From the NCBI GenBank assembly GCA_934169775.1, contig CAKPOI010000003.1, positions 1-64,000 on the forward strand: DNA of 64,000 nucleotides, in the 5' to 3' direction. This stretch comes from an uncultured Clostridia bacterium. GTDB taxonomy: Bacteria > Bacillota > Clostridia > TANB77 > CAG-508. The position numbers and the translations under genes were made by a program. Below, one piece after another: positions 46,014-55,496 of the stretch (within the stretch, counting starts at the first letter, position 1; the number at the start of each line of letters is the position of its first letter). The notes under the pieces were generated by a model, which saw only the letters and a program-made list of their open reading frames with translations, searched no databases and was not told the origin of the DNA.

Positions 46014-46232
46014 ATGAAAAATTTACTAATTAGCATGATTTGCTGGTACCAAAAGCATATATCTTTGTGGTTTACTAGTAAAAATATTCATTGTAAATTT
46101 TATCCTACATGTTCTGAGTATATGAAGCAAGCACTAGAAAAATATGGTGTTTTTAAGGGAATATTACTTGGAATCTGGAGAATTATTCGTTGTAATCCTT
46201 TTGCTAAGGGTGGGTATGACCCATTAAAATAA
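46014..46232 (+). CDS. yidD: Membrane protein insertion efficiency factor YidD
   Basis: A 72-aa protein with the family's cysteine pattern: MICWYQKHISLW, then CKFYPTCSEYMKQALEKYG and RIIRCNPFAKGGYDPL. YidD assists YidC-dependent membrane insertion at the inner leaflet. It sits between rnpA and yidC in the conserved order. The AAAGGG of its ribosome site is inside the rnpA end. Confidence 0.95.
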   Translation: MKNLLISMICWYQKHISLWFTSKNIHCKFYPTCSEYMKQALEKYGVFKGILLGIWRIIRCNPFAKGGYDPLK

Positions 46233-46247
46233 CCAGGAGGAGTAAGA

Positions 46248-47174
46248 ATGTTTCAATTTTTTGCAAACATATTTGGTTATGTTTTAAATTTTATTTATAA
46301 TTTAGTTCAAAATTATGGTTTGGCGATGATTTTGTTCACTTTGGTAATTAAATTATTGATGTTGCCATTGTCAATAAAGCAGCAGAAAACTATGAAAAAA
46401 AGTGCTAAATTAAATGAGCAAATGCAAGTTTTGCAATTTAAGTATAAAAATGATCCAGAAAAATTAAATCAAGAAATGATGAAGCTTTACAAAGAGGAAA
46501 ATATGAGTCCGTTTAGTGGATGTTTGGGTACAATATTGCAATTTATTTTGTTAATTTCAATTTTTTACATGGTAAGATGCCCATTAACATACATGAAAAA
46601 GGTTGATACTAATAAAATTAATAACTATGTTACTCAATTACAAGAGTCTGAGAAGACTGTAAGTGCAGCATATCCAGAGATTGATTTAATTAGAGAAATT
46701 AACTTTTTAGAGGAAAAAAATCCGGAGGATGAAGATCTTAAAAAGATTGATATTAATATGAATTTCTTAGGTTTAGACTTGAGTAAGATACCTCAACAAA
46801 ATCTTGCTGATTGGACAGTGTATATTATACCAGTTTTATATATTATATCTACTTTTGTGTCAATGAAAATAACAACATCAATGCAACAAAAGGCAAAAAA
46901 AGCACAAAAAGAGGCTAAAGAGGCAAATAAAGTAGAAAAAAATATAAAAACAGATGGTGAAAATAAAGATGAATCAACAGCGATAGTAAAAAAAGAGGAA
47001 GAAGAATATGATGTTATGGAACAAACAAACAAGATGATGTCTTGGATGATGCCAATTATGTCAGTTTCTATTTCTTTAGTTGCACCTTTAGGTTTAGCTT
47101 TATACTGGCTTGTAAATAATATTGCTATGATTGGTGAAAGATTGATTTTAAACAAAGTTATAAAAGATGATTAA
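46248..47174 (+). CDS. yidC: Membrane insertase YidC/OxaA
   Basis: It inserts and folds membrane proteins with or without Sec. The 308-aa short Gram-positive form has about five membrane helices: FANIFGYVLNFIYNLV; YGLAMILFTLVIKLLMLPL, with a lysine where many homologues have the groove arginine; FSGCLGTILQFILLISIFYM; a middle helix; and the C-terminal MMSWMMPIMSVSISLVAPLGLALYW. No lipobox is visible. A lysine/glutamate insertion lies between the last helices. CCAGGAGGAG precedes the ATG. Confidence 0.95.
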   Translation: MFQFFANIFGYVLNFIYNLVQNYGLAMILFTLVIKLLMLPLSIKQQKTMKKSAKLNEQMQVLQFKYKNDPEKLNQEMMKLYKEENMSPFSGCLGTILQFILLISIFYMVRCPLTYMKKVDTNKINNYVTQLQESEKTVSAAYPEIDLIREINFLEEKNPEDEDLKKIDINMNFLGLDLSKIPQQNLADWTVYIIPVLYIISTFVSMKITTSMQQKAKKAQKEAKEANKVEKNIKTDGENKDESTAIVKKEEEEYDVMEQTNKMMSWMMPIMSVSISLVAPLGLALYWLVNNIAMIGERLILNKVIKDD

Positions 47175-47200
47175 AATTGTAGTAAAGAGGAGGTCTTTAT

Positions 47201-47896
47201 ATGTCTAAAACGATTGTTGTAGAAGGAAAAACAACTAATGAGGCTATCGAAAAAGGATTGAAAGAATTAGGAGTTTCTAAAGATAGAGTAGAAATAAAAG
47301 TTTTGGAAGATGCAAAACGTAGTTTTTTCAGTATTCTAACACCACGTGTTGTAAAAATAGAAATGACGTTGAAAGATTTTGAAAATAAAGAAAAAAATCT
47401 TGATAAAAAAATAAAAAAAGAAATACACATATCACAAGAAAATCAAGAAAAAGCAAAAAATAATGTTAAAGAATTTTTAGAAGATTTTATTAAAAATCTT
47501 CCAGAAGGTACAAAATATACAATTGATAGTAATGGACAAGGTTTAAATGTGACTATATCTAATGAAAAATTAGGGTTTTTGATAGGATATAGAGGAGAAA
47601 CTTTGTATGCTCTTCAATCTATTTTATCAGCTATTGCATCTAAAAATTTGGAACAAAAAGTAAGAGTTATTTTGGATATTGAAGGATATAAGGCAAAAAG
47701 AGAAAAAACTTTAGAAGATTTAGCAGAAAAAGTTGCAAAAACAGTTATAAAAACAAGAAAATCAGTCACTTTGGAACCTATGCAACCATATGAAAGAAAA
47801 ATAATTCATAGTAAATTGCAAGAGAATCCAAGGGTAGAAACTGTTAGTATTGGTGAAGAACCAAATAGAAAAGTGGTTATATCATTAAAAAAATAA
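47201..47896 (+). CDS. jag: Jag/KhpB RNA-binding protein
   Basis: 231 aa with the three domains of Jag: Jag-N (MSKTIVVEGKTTNEAIEKGL, ending FSILTPRVVKI), a KH domain with LGFLIGYRGETLYALQSIL, and an R3H domain (LEPMQPYERKIIHSKLQENP...TVSIGEEPNRKVVIS). Together with KhpA it binds RNA and influences cell elongation and division in other Bacillota. It follows yidC by 26 nt and ends before a terminator that separates it from mnmE. Confidence 0.95.
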   Translation: MSKTIVVEGKTTNEAIEKGLKELGVSKDRVEIKVLEDAKRSFFSILTPRVVKIEMTLKDFENKEKNLDKKIKKEIHISQENQEKAKNNVKEFLEDFIKNLPEGTKYTIDSNGQGLNVTISNEKLGFLIGYRGETLYALQSILSAIASKNLEQKVRVILDIEGYKAKREKTLEDLAEKVAKTVIKTRKSVTLEPMQPYERKIIHSKLQENPRVETVSIGEEPNRKVVISLKK

Positions 47897-47907
47897 ATAA
47901 AAATCGG

Positions 47908-47958
47908 AGGTCAAAGGTCGGATTTTACATTTTAGTAATGTCTATCTTTGACCTTTTT
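47908..47958 (+). terminator. Terminator between jag and mnmE
   Basis: AGGTCAAAG (47908-47916) pairs with CTTTGACCT (47946-47954), followed by TTTT. The 29-nt loop can fold further. Confidence 0.65.
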
Positions 47959-47992
47959 GTGTTAAAAATTATAAGAAAGGAATGTGATAAAA

Positions 47993-49397
47993 GTGAGTGT
48001 AATAGCTTCTATATCTACGGCACCGCGGAATTGGTGGTATAGGTATTGTTAGAATGAGTGGAGAAAAATGTTTTGAGGTTTTAGATAAAATTTTTCTTCC
48101 AAAAAAGAGTGATAAAATTGAAGATATAAATGGATATACAATAAAATATGGTCATATTGTGGAGAATTTGCAAAAATATAAAGGAGAGGAAATGCCTGAA
48201 AATGCTATTGTTGATGAAGTTTTAGTTTCATATTTTAAGGCACCAAGAAGTTATACAACAGAAAATATGTGTGAAATTAATACACATGGAGGAAACATAG
48301 TTGTTAGAAAAATTTTAGAATTGTGTTTGAAAAATGGTGCGGAAATGGCTGAACCAGGCGAATTTACTAAAAGAGCATTTTTAAATGGAAGAATTGATTT
48401 GCTTCAAGCAGAATCTGTTATTGACATTATTGATGCTAAATCAGAAAGAGAATTAAAGGCTGGAATGAGTCAATTAGAGGGACAACTTTCAAAAAAAATA
48501 CATGAAATAAAGCAAAAAATAATGGATGTTATGGTTAATGTTGAAGTTGATATAGATTATCCAGAATATGATGTTGAAGAGGTTACAAATGCTGAAATAA
48601 AGGGAATGTTGGATACTGTTACATCTGATTTAGAAAAACTAGAAAAGAGCTTTGATAATGGAAAAATATTAAAAGATGGAGTAAAAACAGCTATTATAGG
48701 AAAGCCGAATGCTGGAAAATCGTCATTGTTAAATTGTATTTTGAATGAAGAGAGGGCTATAGTTACTGCAGTAGAAGGAACAACAAGAGATACTATAGAG
48801 GAATTTGTTACTATTGAAGGTGTTCCTTTAAAATTGATTGATACTGCTGGGATTAGAGAAGCAAAGGATGAAGTAGAAAAAATAGGGATAGCTAAATCCA
48901 AAGAAATAGCCAAAGATGCAGATCTTATTATTGCTATTTTTGACAGTAGTAAAGACTTAACAGATGATGATAAAGAAATTTTAAATATAATTAAAAATAA
49001 AAACGCAATTTTAGTTTTAAATAAAAGTGATTTAAACCAAAAAATAAATGAAAATACATTAGAAATCAGAGAAACTTGTAAATATATTGTAAAAATTTCT
49101 ACTTTGGAACAACAAGGATTAGAAGATTTATATAAAATTATTGGAGATATGTTTTCTATGGAGGAAATAAGTGTTGATAATACTTCTATTATTACTAATT
49201 TAAGACATAAAAACTTAATTAGTAAAGCTTTGGAGTCTTGCAAACAGGCTATGGATGCTTTGATTAATGGAATGCCTTTAGATATTATTGCTGTTTTTTT
49301 AAAAGAGATTTTAGAAAATATGGGAGAAATTACAGGAGAAATTGTTACTGATGATATTATAAGTGAAATTTTTTCTAAATTTTGTTTAGGAAAATAG
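47993..49397 (+). CDS. mnmE: tRNA uridine-modification GTPase MnmE, +1 shift at codon 12 (CGG)
   Basis: With MnmG it modifies the wobble uridine of several tRNAs. From the GTG at 47993 (AGAAAGG upstream) frame one reads VSVIASISTAP, then CGG (48026-48028) and a stop at 48050. Skipping the C at 48026 gives TAPGIGGIGIVRMSG, the normal MnmE start, and the frame runs to 49397. The rest is complete: G1 GKPNAGKSS, G3 DTAGIREA, G4 NKSD, and the C-terminal FCLGK bearing the catalytic cysteine. A start inside at 48054 would lack the conserved folate-site N-terminus. So the gene is normal except for one extra C, exactly as in dnaC. MnmE loss itself alters frame maintenance, which makes an early frameshift here notable. 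Confidence 0.9.
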
Positions 49398-50262
49398 TGC
49401 AAGAGTATTTTTATAAAAATAAAAAGTAGTTAAATTTATAATTGTAAAAATTTATATAAAAAGTGATAAATAAAAATCAAAAATAAACGTTAAAATATAT
49501 TTTAACAACTATATTTATGAAAAACATACTAAAATTGAAATATGACGATTTTCATAACAAATGATGCTATGTTTTATGAAAAGATAAAATTAATTTTTAG
49601 AATATGGAATTTTAAGAAAAGTTTTCCACAATTTTATAGAAAAATCATTTAATATAATATTATAAAAATCTTTTCGTAATATTATAAATTTTTAAGACTC
49701 TGATCAACATAAATTTTAAATAAGAGAAATTTTATCTTAAAAATAAGGATTTTTAGGTTAATTTGTGGAAAAAAATAATAAAATTTGATTATCCAAACAA
49801 AAGTTAAAAAATCAGTTGTAGTTAATCATTAAAAAACTGTGGAAAATAGATAGTTTTTCGCGTTTAAATGTGGATAACATTTTTGAAATAGTTACATAAA
49901 ACGATAAAAATGTAAAAAAGCTAATATTTTGTTTTTTGATATTTATAAGTAAAAGAAAAACTTTGAAATTAGCAGTATTATACAGAGAAGTTTACGTAAC
50001 TATTAATAACCTATAGGTTAATTATTAACCTATAATAAATAAAACACGGTTTTCGGTTTCACATGAAAGGAAAAAAGTCTGTGAAACATCGTAAAAAAGT
50101 CTGCGTGAAACATTCTGACGTATCCTTAGAGCCATAAGGATTAGGAGTGTATTTTTAGCTGTGAAACATTTATAACTAATTTGATATTTATATAACTTAT
50201 TGGGTTAAAAATTTTTGACTATATTATAGTGATGTAATTTTTAGAAAGGAATGAAATAAAAA
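49398..50262. other. Intergenic region with DnaA-box-like sites and parS-like cluster
   Basis: 865 bp without a gene. DnaA-like sites: TTTTCCACA 49622-49630, TGTGGAAAA 49764-49772 and 49839-49847, TGTGGATAA 49869-49877. From 50055 come ParB-type sequences. This looks like an extension of the origin/segregation region. Confidence 0.65.
50055..50112. promoter_or_regulatory. parS: parS-like site and half-sites
   Basis: GGTTTCACATGAAAGG (50055-50070) matches 12 of 16 positions of the parS palindrome TGTTTCACGTGAAACA. Half-sites GTGAAACAT (50081), CGTGAAACA (50104-50112) and GTGAAACATT (50161) follow. parA and parB lie 3 kb downstream. Confidence 0.6.
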
Positions 50263-52167
50263 ATGGAGCAAAAAAAATTTGAAGTAAGGGAATATGATGC
50301 AGGAGAATATGATGTTGCTGTTGTTGGTGCTGGACATGCTGGGTGTGAGGCAGCATTGGCGGCGGCACGTTTAGGAATGAAAACATTGGTATTTTCTATT
50401 AGTCTAGAAAATATTGCGAATATGCCTTGTAATCCACATATAGGAGGAAGTTCAAAGGGACATCTTGTTAGAGAAATAGATGCATTAGGTGGAGAAATGG
50501 GAAAAAATATTGATAAAAGTATGATTCAAATAAAAATGTTAAATACTTCTAAAGGACCAGCAGTACATTCATTAAGAGCTCAGGCAGATAGAAAGAAGTA
50601 TCAGATGGAAATGAAGCATATTTTGGAATTACAAGAGAATCTTTGTGTAAAACAGGGAGAAATTGTGGATATCATTGTTGAAAACAATAAAATCACGGCA
50701 ATTAAAACAGCTGTGGGAGCTATTTACAAGGTTAAAGCAGTTATATTAGCTACTGGGACATACCTAAAAAGTAAAATTTATATAGGAGAATTTTCTGAGG
50801 AGAGTGGACCAGATGGAGTTGCATCCGCTAATAAACTTTCTGATTGTTTAAAGAAATTAGGAATAGAGTTAGTTCGTTTTAAAACAGGTACACCAGCTCG
50901 TATAAATCGTAGAAGTATTGATTTTTCTAAGATGGAAATTCAAAAAGGTGATGATAATATTGTTCCATTTTCTTTTGATGATAAAATTAATAATTTAGAA
51001 CAGGTTGATTGTTATTTAACTTATACAAATGAAAAAACACATGAAATAATAAGAAAAAATTTATCAAGATCACCATTATATGCAGGAAGAATAGAAGGTA
51101 CAGGACCTAGATATTGTCCATCAATAGAAGATAAAGTAGTTAGATTTAGTGATAAACCTAGACATCAGGCTTTTGTCGAGCCTGTAGGATTAGACACAGA
51201 GGAAATGTATATTCAAGGAATGAGTTCATCATTACCTGAAGAAGTGCAAATAGCTTTATATCATACAATTCCTGGGTTGGAACATGCAGAATTTACAAGA
51301 CCTGCATATGCAATTGAATATGATTGTATAAAGCCAGATGAATTAAAACTTTCTTTAGAATATAAGGGAATAGATGGATTATTTATGGCTGGACAAATAA
51401 ATGGAACATCTGGGTATGAAGAAGCAGCATGCCAAGGTTTAATTGCTGGAATAAATGCAGCTCAAAAGATAAAAGGGAAAGAACCAGTAATATTGGATAG
51501 AACTCAAGGCTATATAGGGGTTTTAATTGATGATATTGTTACAAAAGGGACAAATGAACCATATAGAATGATGACTTCTAGGGCAGAATATAGACTTCTT
51601 TTAAGACAAGACAATGCAGATTTACGTTTAACTGAAATAGGTCATAATGTAGGATTAATTTCTGATGAGAGATATGAAAGATTCTTAAATAAAAAACATC
51701 ATATTGAAGAAGAAGTAAAAAGACTTAAAAATACAGTAGTAAAACCAACAGAAAAGGTTAACAACTTTTTAGTAAGTGTTGGTACAACACCTCTTTCTAC
51801 AGGTACTAAAATGGCTGAATTATTGAAAAGAACAGAAGTAACATATGAAAATATGGCTGTTATTGATGAAGAAAGGCCGGAACTTGATTTACAAGAGGCA
51901 GAAGAAGTGGAAATTCAAGTAAAATATGAAGGATATTTGAAAATGCAAGAGCAACAAGTGGAAAAATTTAAGAAATTAGAAGAAAAATTGTTACCAGAAG
52001 ATATTTGTTATGATGATGTAAAAGGAATTAGAATAGAAGCAAGGCAAAAATTAGAAAAAATGCGACCACGTTCTTTGGGGCAAGCTTCTAGAATTTCTGG
52101 AGTTTCTCCTGCTGATATTTCTGTATTACTAATTTATTTACAAACAAGGAATAATCCACATATGTAA
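50263..52167 (+). CDS. mnmG: tRNA uridine 5-carboxymethylaminomethyl modification enzyme MnmG (GidA)
   Basis: The FAD-dependent partner of MnmE. The 634-aa protein has the dinucleotide motif VVGAGHAGCEAALAAARLG, the CNPHIGGSSKGHLVREIDALGG segment, SLRAQADRKKYQ, RFKTGTPARI, GTGPRYCPSIEDK, GYEEAACQGLIAGINAA and the C-terminal RPRSLGQASRISGVSPADIS. It has about 16 extra residues (MEQKKFEVREYDAGEY) before the usual YDVAVVG start. The ATG follows AGAAAGGA. No frameshift is present, unlike mnmE. Confidence 0.97.
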   Translation: MEQKKFEVREYDAGEYDVAVVGAGHAGCEAALAAARLGMKTLVFSISLENIANMPCNPHIGGSSKGHLVREIDALGGEMGKNIDKSMIQIKMLNTSKGPAVHSLRAQADRKKYQMEMKHILELQENLCVKQGEIVDIIVENNKITAIKTAVGAIYKVKAVILATGTYLKSKIYIGEFSEESGPDGVASANKLSDCLKKLGIELVRFKTGTPARINRRSIDFSKMEIQKGDDNIVPFSFDDKINNLEQVDCYLTYTNEKTHEIIRKNLSRSPLYAGRIEGTGPRYCPSIEDKVVRFSDKPRHQAFVEPVGLDTEEMYIQGMSSSLPEEVQIALYHTIPGLEHAEFTRPAYAIEYDCIKPDELKLSLEYKGIDGLFMAGQINGTSGYEEAACQGLIAGINAAQKIKGKEPVILDRTQGYIGVLIDDIVTKGTNEPYRMMTSRAEYRLLLRQDNADLRLTEIGHNVGLISDERYERFLNKKHHIEEEVKRLKNTVVKPTEKVNNFLVSVGTTPLSTGTKMAELLKRTEVTYENMAVIDEERPELDLQEAEEVEIQVKYEGYLKMQEQQVEKFKKLEEKLLPEDICYDDVKGIRIEARQKLEKMRPRSLGQASRISGVSPADISVLLIYLQTRNNPHM

Positions 52168-52257
52168 ATAAAATGTGGAAAACTATTTCTAAAAATAAGT
52201 TTATTGTGAAAAGTACAGAAAAATAATATAATATTTTAAAGAAAGATGTGGATAAAA

Positions 52258-52977
52258 ATGGATTTTAAAGATTTTAAAAATGAAATGTTAAATCAAGCTC
52301 AAAAAATAGATATAAAAATAGATGAAGAGCAAATGAAAAAATTTTATAAATATATGCAATTACTTTTAGAATGGAACGAAAAAATAAATTTGACAGCTAT
52401 AGTAGAACCAAATGATATCATATTAAAGCATTTTATTGATAGTTTAACTATTTGTAAAAATTTAGAAAATGAAAAGACTTTAGTTGATATTGGTACAGGA
52501 GCTGGATTTCCTGGAATACCAGTAAAGATATTAAGACCTGATTTAGATATAACTTTAATAGATTCACTAAATAAAAGAATTAATTTTTTAACAACTGTTA
52601 TTGACACATTAGAGTTACAAAAAAGTGTTGCTTTGCATGGAAGAATTGAAGACTTTGGAAAAAATAAAAAATATAGAGAAAAATTTGATTATGTTACATC
52701 AAGAGCTGTTGCAAATTTAAGTGTACTTTCTGAATATATGATTCCATTATTAAAAGTAGGTGGAAAATGTATTTGTATGAAAGGAACAAATATTGATGAA
52801 GAAATAAAAAATGCAGGAAAAGCAATTAAAACTTTAGGAGGAAAAATCGAAAAAGTTGATACTTTTTGCTTACCAGATACTGATATGGGGAGAAACATAA
52901 TATTAATAAAAAAAGAAAGTATTACGCCGGGTAAATATCCAAGAAAAGCTGGAATTCCAACAAAAGAACCAATATAA
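52258..52977 (+). CDS. rsmG: 16S rRNA (guanine527-N7)-methyltransferase RsmG
   Basis: Uses S-adenosylmethionine to methylate G527 of 16S rRNA. 239 aa. SAM motif VDIGTGAGFPGIPVKI, preceded by LEWNEKINLTAI and FIDSLTI, and followed by SLNKRINFL and VTSRAVANLSVLSEY. All are family hallmarks. I choose the second ATG (52258) since the AAAGAAAG ribosome site is too close to the first (52246). It follows mnmG in the standard order. Confidence 0.95.
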   Translation: MDFKDFKNEMLNQAQKIDIKIDEEQMKKFYKYMQLLLEWNEKINLTAIVEPNDIILKHFIDSLTICKNLENEKTLVDIGTGAGFPGIPVKILRPDLDITLIDSLNKRINFLTTVIDTLELQKSVALHGRIEDFGKNKKYREKFDYVTSRAVANLSVLSEYMIPLLKVGGKCICMKGTNIDEEIKNAGKAIKTLGGKIEKVDTFCLPDTDMGRNIILIKKESITPGKYPRKAGIPTKEPI

Positions 52978-53019
52978 AGGATAATATTTTAATAAATAAT
53001 TAAATTTATTCAATATGAA

Positions 53020-53050
53020 AAATTTGAGTTTAAAACTCAAATTTTTTTTT
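53020..53050 (+). terminator. Terminator after rsmG
   Basis: AAATTTGAGTTT pairs with AAACTCAAATTT, followed by TTTTTT. Confidence 0.85.
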
Positions 53051-53069
53051 GCAAAATATAAAAAATAGA

Positions 53070-53098
53070 TTGACTTTTTTAGAAAAATTTTATATGAT
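53070..53098 (+). promoter_or_regulatory. Promoter of parA-parB
   Basis: TTGACT, a 17-nt spacer and TATGAT, about 60 nt before parA. Confidence 0.7.
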
Positions 53099-53158
53099 GT
53101 ATATGTAAATAAAATAAGACTAATAAATAAAATTTAACTAATAAATGGGGGCAGTAAA

Positions 53159-53947
53159 ATGGGAAAAGTTATATCAGTGGCTAATCAAAAGGGTGGTGTA
53201 GGAAAAACAACTACAACCATAAATTTATGTACATTTTTAGCTAAAAAAGGAAAAACGGTTTTGCTAATTGATGCTGATCCACAGGGAAATGCTTCAAGTG
53301 GTTTAGGAACAGATAAAAAAGTTGAATTTTCTACATATGATATACTTGTAGGAGATACAGAAATGAAAGATGCTTTATTAAAAACATCTGTAAAAAATCT
53401 TTATATATGTCCATCGAACATAAGTTTGGCAGGAGCTGAAGTAGAACTAGTTTCAATGATGTCTAGGGAGCAGAGATTAAAGGAAAAACTAGACGAAATA
53501 AGAGAGAGCTTTGACTATATTTTGATAGACTGTCCACCATCATTAGGACTTATAACATTAAATTCTTTTACAGCATCTGATAGTGTTTTAATACCAGTAC
53601 AATGTGAATATTATGCTTTGGAAGGTTTAGGACAACTATTGAATACAGTAAATCTTGTAAAGAAACACCTTAATAAAAATTTACAAATAGAAGGTGCTTT
53701 ACTTACAATGTATGACATGAGAACAAACTTATCAAATCAGGTTGTAAAAGAAGTAAAAAAATATTTTGGAGAAAAGGTTTATAAAACTGTAATTCCTAGA
53801 AATGTTAGATTAAGTGAGGCTCCAAGTTATGGAATGCCTATTACAGAATATGATCCTCGTTCAAAAGGAGCAAAAAGTTATGAAAAATTTACTAAAGAAT
53901 TTTTAAAGAAAAACGAGGAGGAAAGAAAGGCTCGACATATGGAATAA
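53159..53947 (+). CDS. parA: Chromosome-partitioning ATPase ParA (Soj)
   Basis: A 262-aa Walker-type ATPase. Deviant Walker A KGGVGKTTT near residue 11, LLIDADPQGNAS, Walker B YILIDCPPSLGLIT, and the VIPRNVRLSEAPSYG signature of Soj-type proteins. It binds DNA as an ATP dimer and is stimulated by ParB to move origins; in Bacillus it also regulates DnaA. GGGGGCAG precedes the ATG. It is cotranscribed with parB 78 nt downstream. Confidence 0.96.
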   Translation: MGKVISVANQKGGVGKTTTTINLCTFLAKKGKTVLLIDADPQGNASSGLGTDKKVEFSTYDILVGDTEMKDALLKTSVKNLYICPSNISLAGAEVELVSMMSREQRLKEKLDEIRESFDYILIDCPPSLGLITLNSFTASDSVLIPVQCEYYALEGLGQLLNTVNLVKKHLNKNLQIEGALLTMYDMRTNLSNQVVKEVKKYFGEKVYKTVIPRNVRLSEAPSYGMPITEYDPRSKGAKSYEKFTKEFLKKNEEERKARHME

Positions 53948-54025
53948 AATTCTTATTAAAAGATATATCTTTATAGTTATGTAGTAGATATAAAATTTGA
54001 ATTTTTAGAAATGGAGGATATTAGT

Positions 54026-54871
54026 ATGACAAAAAAATCAGGATTAGGAAAAGGATTAGACGCTTTGTTTGGACCAGTTCCAGAGGAAGAAAAACAACAA
54101 GATACAGATACTTTTAAAAATTTAAAAATAACTGAAATAGAGCCAAATAAAGATCAAGCTAGAAAAATATTTGATCAGGAAACTCTGGAAGAATTAGCTG
54201 AATCTATAAAAAAATATGGATTAATACAACCTATTGTAGTTGCTAAAAAAGAAGGATATTATTCAATTATAGCAGGGGAAAGAAGATGGAGAGCTTGTAA
54301 AATAGCTGGAATAGACGAAGTACCGGCTATTATACGTGAAGATGACGAAAAAATAAATTCTCAAATTTCTCTTATAGAAAACTTGCAAAGAGAAGATCTG
54401 AATGCTTATGAAAAAGCTATGGGAATAAAAAACTTAGTAGAAAAATATGGAATGACACAAGAAGAAGTTGCAAAACAATTAGGAAAGAGTAGAAGTGCTA
54501 TTTGTAATACTCTTAGAGTTCTTAATTTAGATCCAAGAGTTTTAGAATTTGTTAAGGAAGGAAAATTAGTTGAGGGGCATTGTAGAGCATTACTTTCAAT
54601 TCAAGATCCTGATAAACAATATGCAATGGCTTTAAAAATGATTGAAAGAGGAGTTACTGTAAGGCAAGCAGAACATGCAATGCAAAAAGAAAATCCTGAA
54701 ACTAAAGAACAAATTCAAAGAAAACAGGTTTTATATCAAGATATAGAAAATACATTTAAAAACTTTTTTGGTACTAAAGTAAGGTTAGATGCTGGAAGGA
54801 GAAAGGGCAAAATTATCATTGAATATAGTAGTAATGATGATTTAGAAAGAATTTTAAATTTAATGAAATAG
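54026..54871 (+). CDS. parB: Chromosome-partitioning protein ParB (Spo0J)
   Basis: A 281-aa ParB: KKSGLGKGLDALFG opening, the CTP-binding N-domain (GLIQPIVVAKKEGYYSIIAGERRWRACKIAG, SLIENLQREDLNAYEKA), the helix-turn-helix (YGMTQEEVAKQLGKSRSAICNTLRVLNL) and a C-terminal dimerisation domain. GGAGG lies 8 nt before the ATG at 54026. Its likely binding sites are the parS-like sequences at 50055-50112. Confidence 0.96.
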   Translation: MTKKSGLGKGLDALFGPVPEEEKQQDTDTFKNLKITEIEPNKDQARKIFDQETLEELAESIKKYGLIQPIVVAKKEGYYSIIAGERRWRACKIAGIDEVPAIIREDDEKINSQISLIENLQREDLNAYEKAMGIKNLVEKYGMTQEEVAKQLGKSRSAICNTLRVLNLDPRVLEFVKEGKLVEGHCRALLSIQDPDKQYAMALKMIERGVTVRQAEHAMQKENPETKEQIQRKQVLYQDIENTFKNFFGTKVRLDAGRRKGKIIIEYSSNDDLERILNLMK

Positions 54872-54893
54872 CTAATATGAAAGGATGATGTGT

Positions 54894-55415
54894 ATGGAAA
54901 ATTTAGTAACTTTTTTGAAATCAGATAGTGTTTTAATTGGTTTTGCTATTTTGTTAATTGTTTTAATATTGGGATTTTTAATTTTATTTGTGAGAACTTC
55001 TAATTTAAATAGACGTTATAAAGAGTTTATGAGAAAATTAGGAAATGGTAAAAATATTGAAGAAGATTTGGAAAATTATATTTATAAGGTGGAAAAAGTT
55101 GAAAAACAAAATTCTGAGTTGCAGTTGATTTGTAAAGAAATTGGAAATCAGATGTCAGGATGTATTCAAAAAGTTGGAATTGTAAGATATAATGCTTTTA
55201 AAGATACTGGTAGTGATTTGAGTTTTGCTTTAGCTTTATTAGATGAGGATAATACAGGTGTTGTTATGAATGGTATTTATTCAAGAGAAATGTCTAATAT
55301 TTATGCTAAACCTGTAGAAAAAGGAAAATCATCTTATACTATTTCGACTGAAGAAAAATTAGCTATTGATAGGGCTATTCAATCTAAAAATATTTATAAA
55401 ATTAATGATAAATAA
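54894..55415 (+). CDS. DUF4446 membrane protein
   Basis: 173 aa. One N-terminal membrane helix (SDSVLIGFAILLIVLILGFLILFV) is followed by a coiled-coil-like segment and the DUF4446 body (QKVGIVRYNAFKDTGSDLSFALALLDEDNTGVVMNGIYSRE...YAKPVEKG). The family regularly follows parB in Clostridia and its function is unknown. It starts 22 nt after parB with AAAGGA upstream, so it is probably in the same operon. Confidence 0.88.
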   Translation: MENLVTFLKSDSVLIGFAILLIVLILGFLILFVRTSNLNRRYKEFMRKLGNGKNIEEDLENYIYKVEKVEKQNSELQLICKEIGNQMSGCIQKVGIVRYNAFKDTGSDLSFALALLDEDNTGVVMNGIYSREMSNIYAKPVEKGKSSYTISTEEKLAIDRAIQSKNIYKINDK

Positions 55416-55496
55416 AAATTTTAAATGTTTAAATGGATAGTGTTTGATGAATTATTAAATAGCTGTCTACAAAATGAAAAAATATTAAAAATTCTA

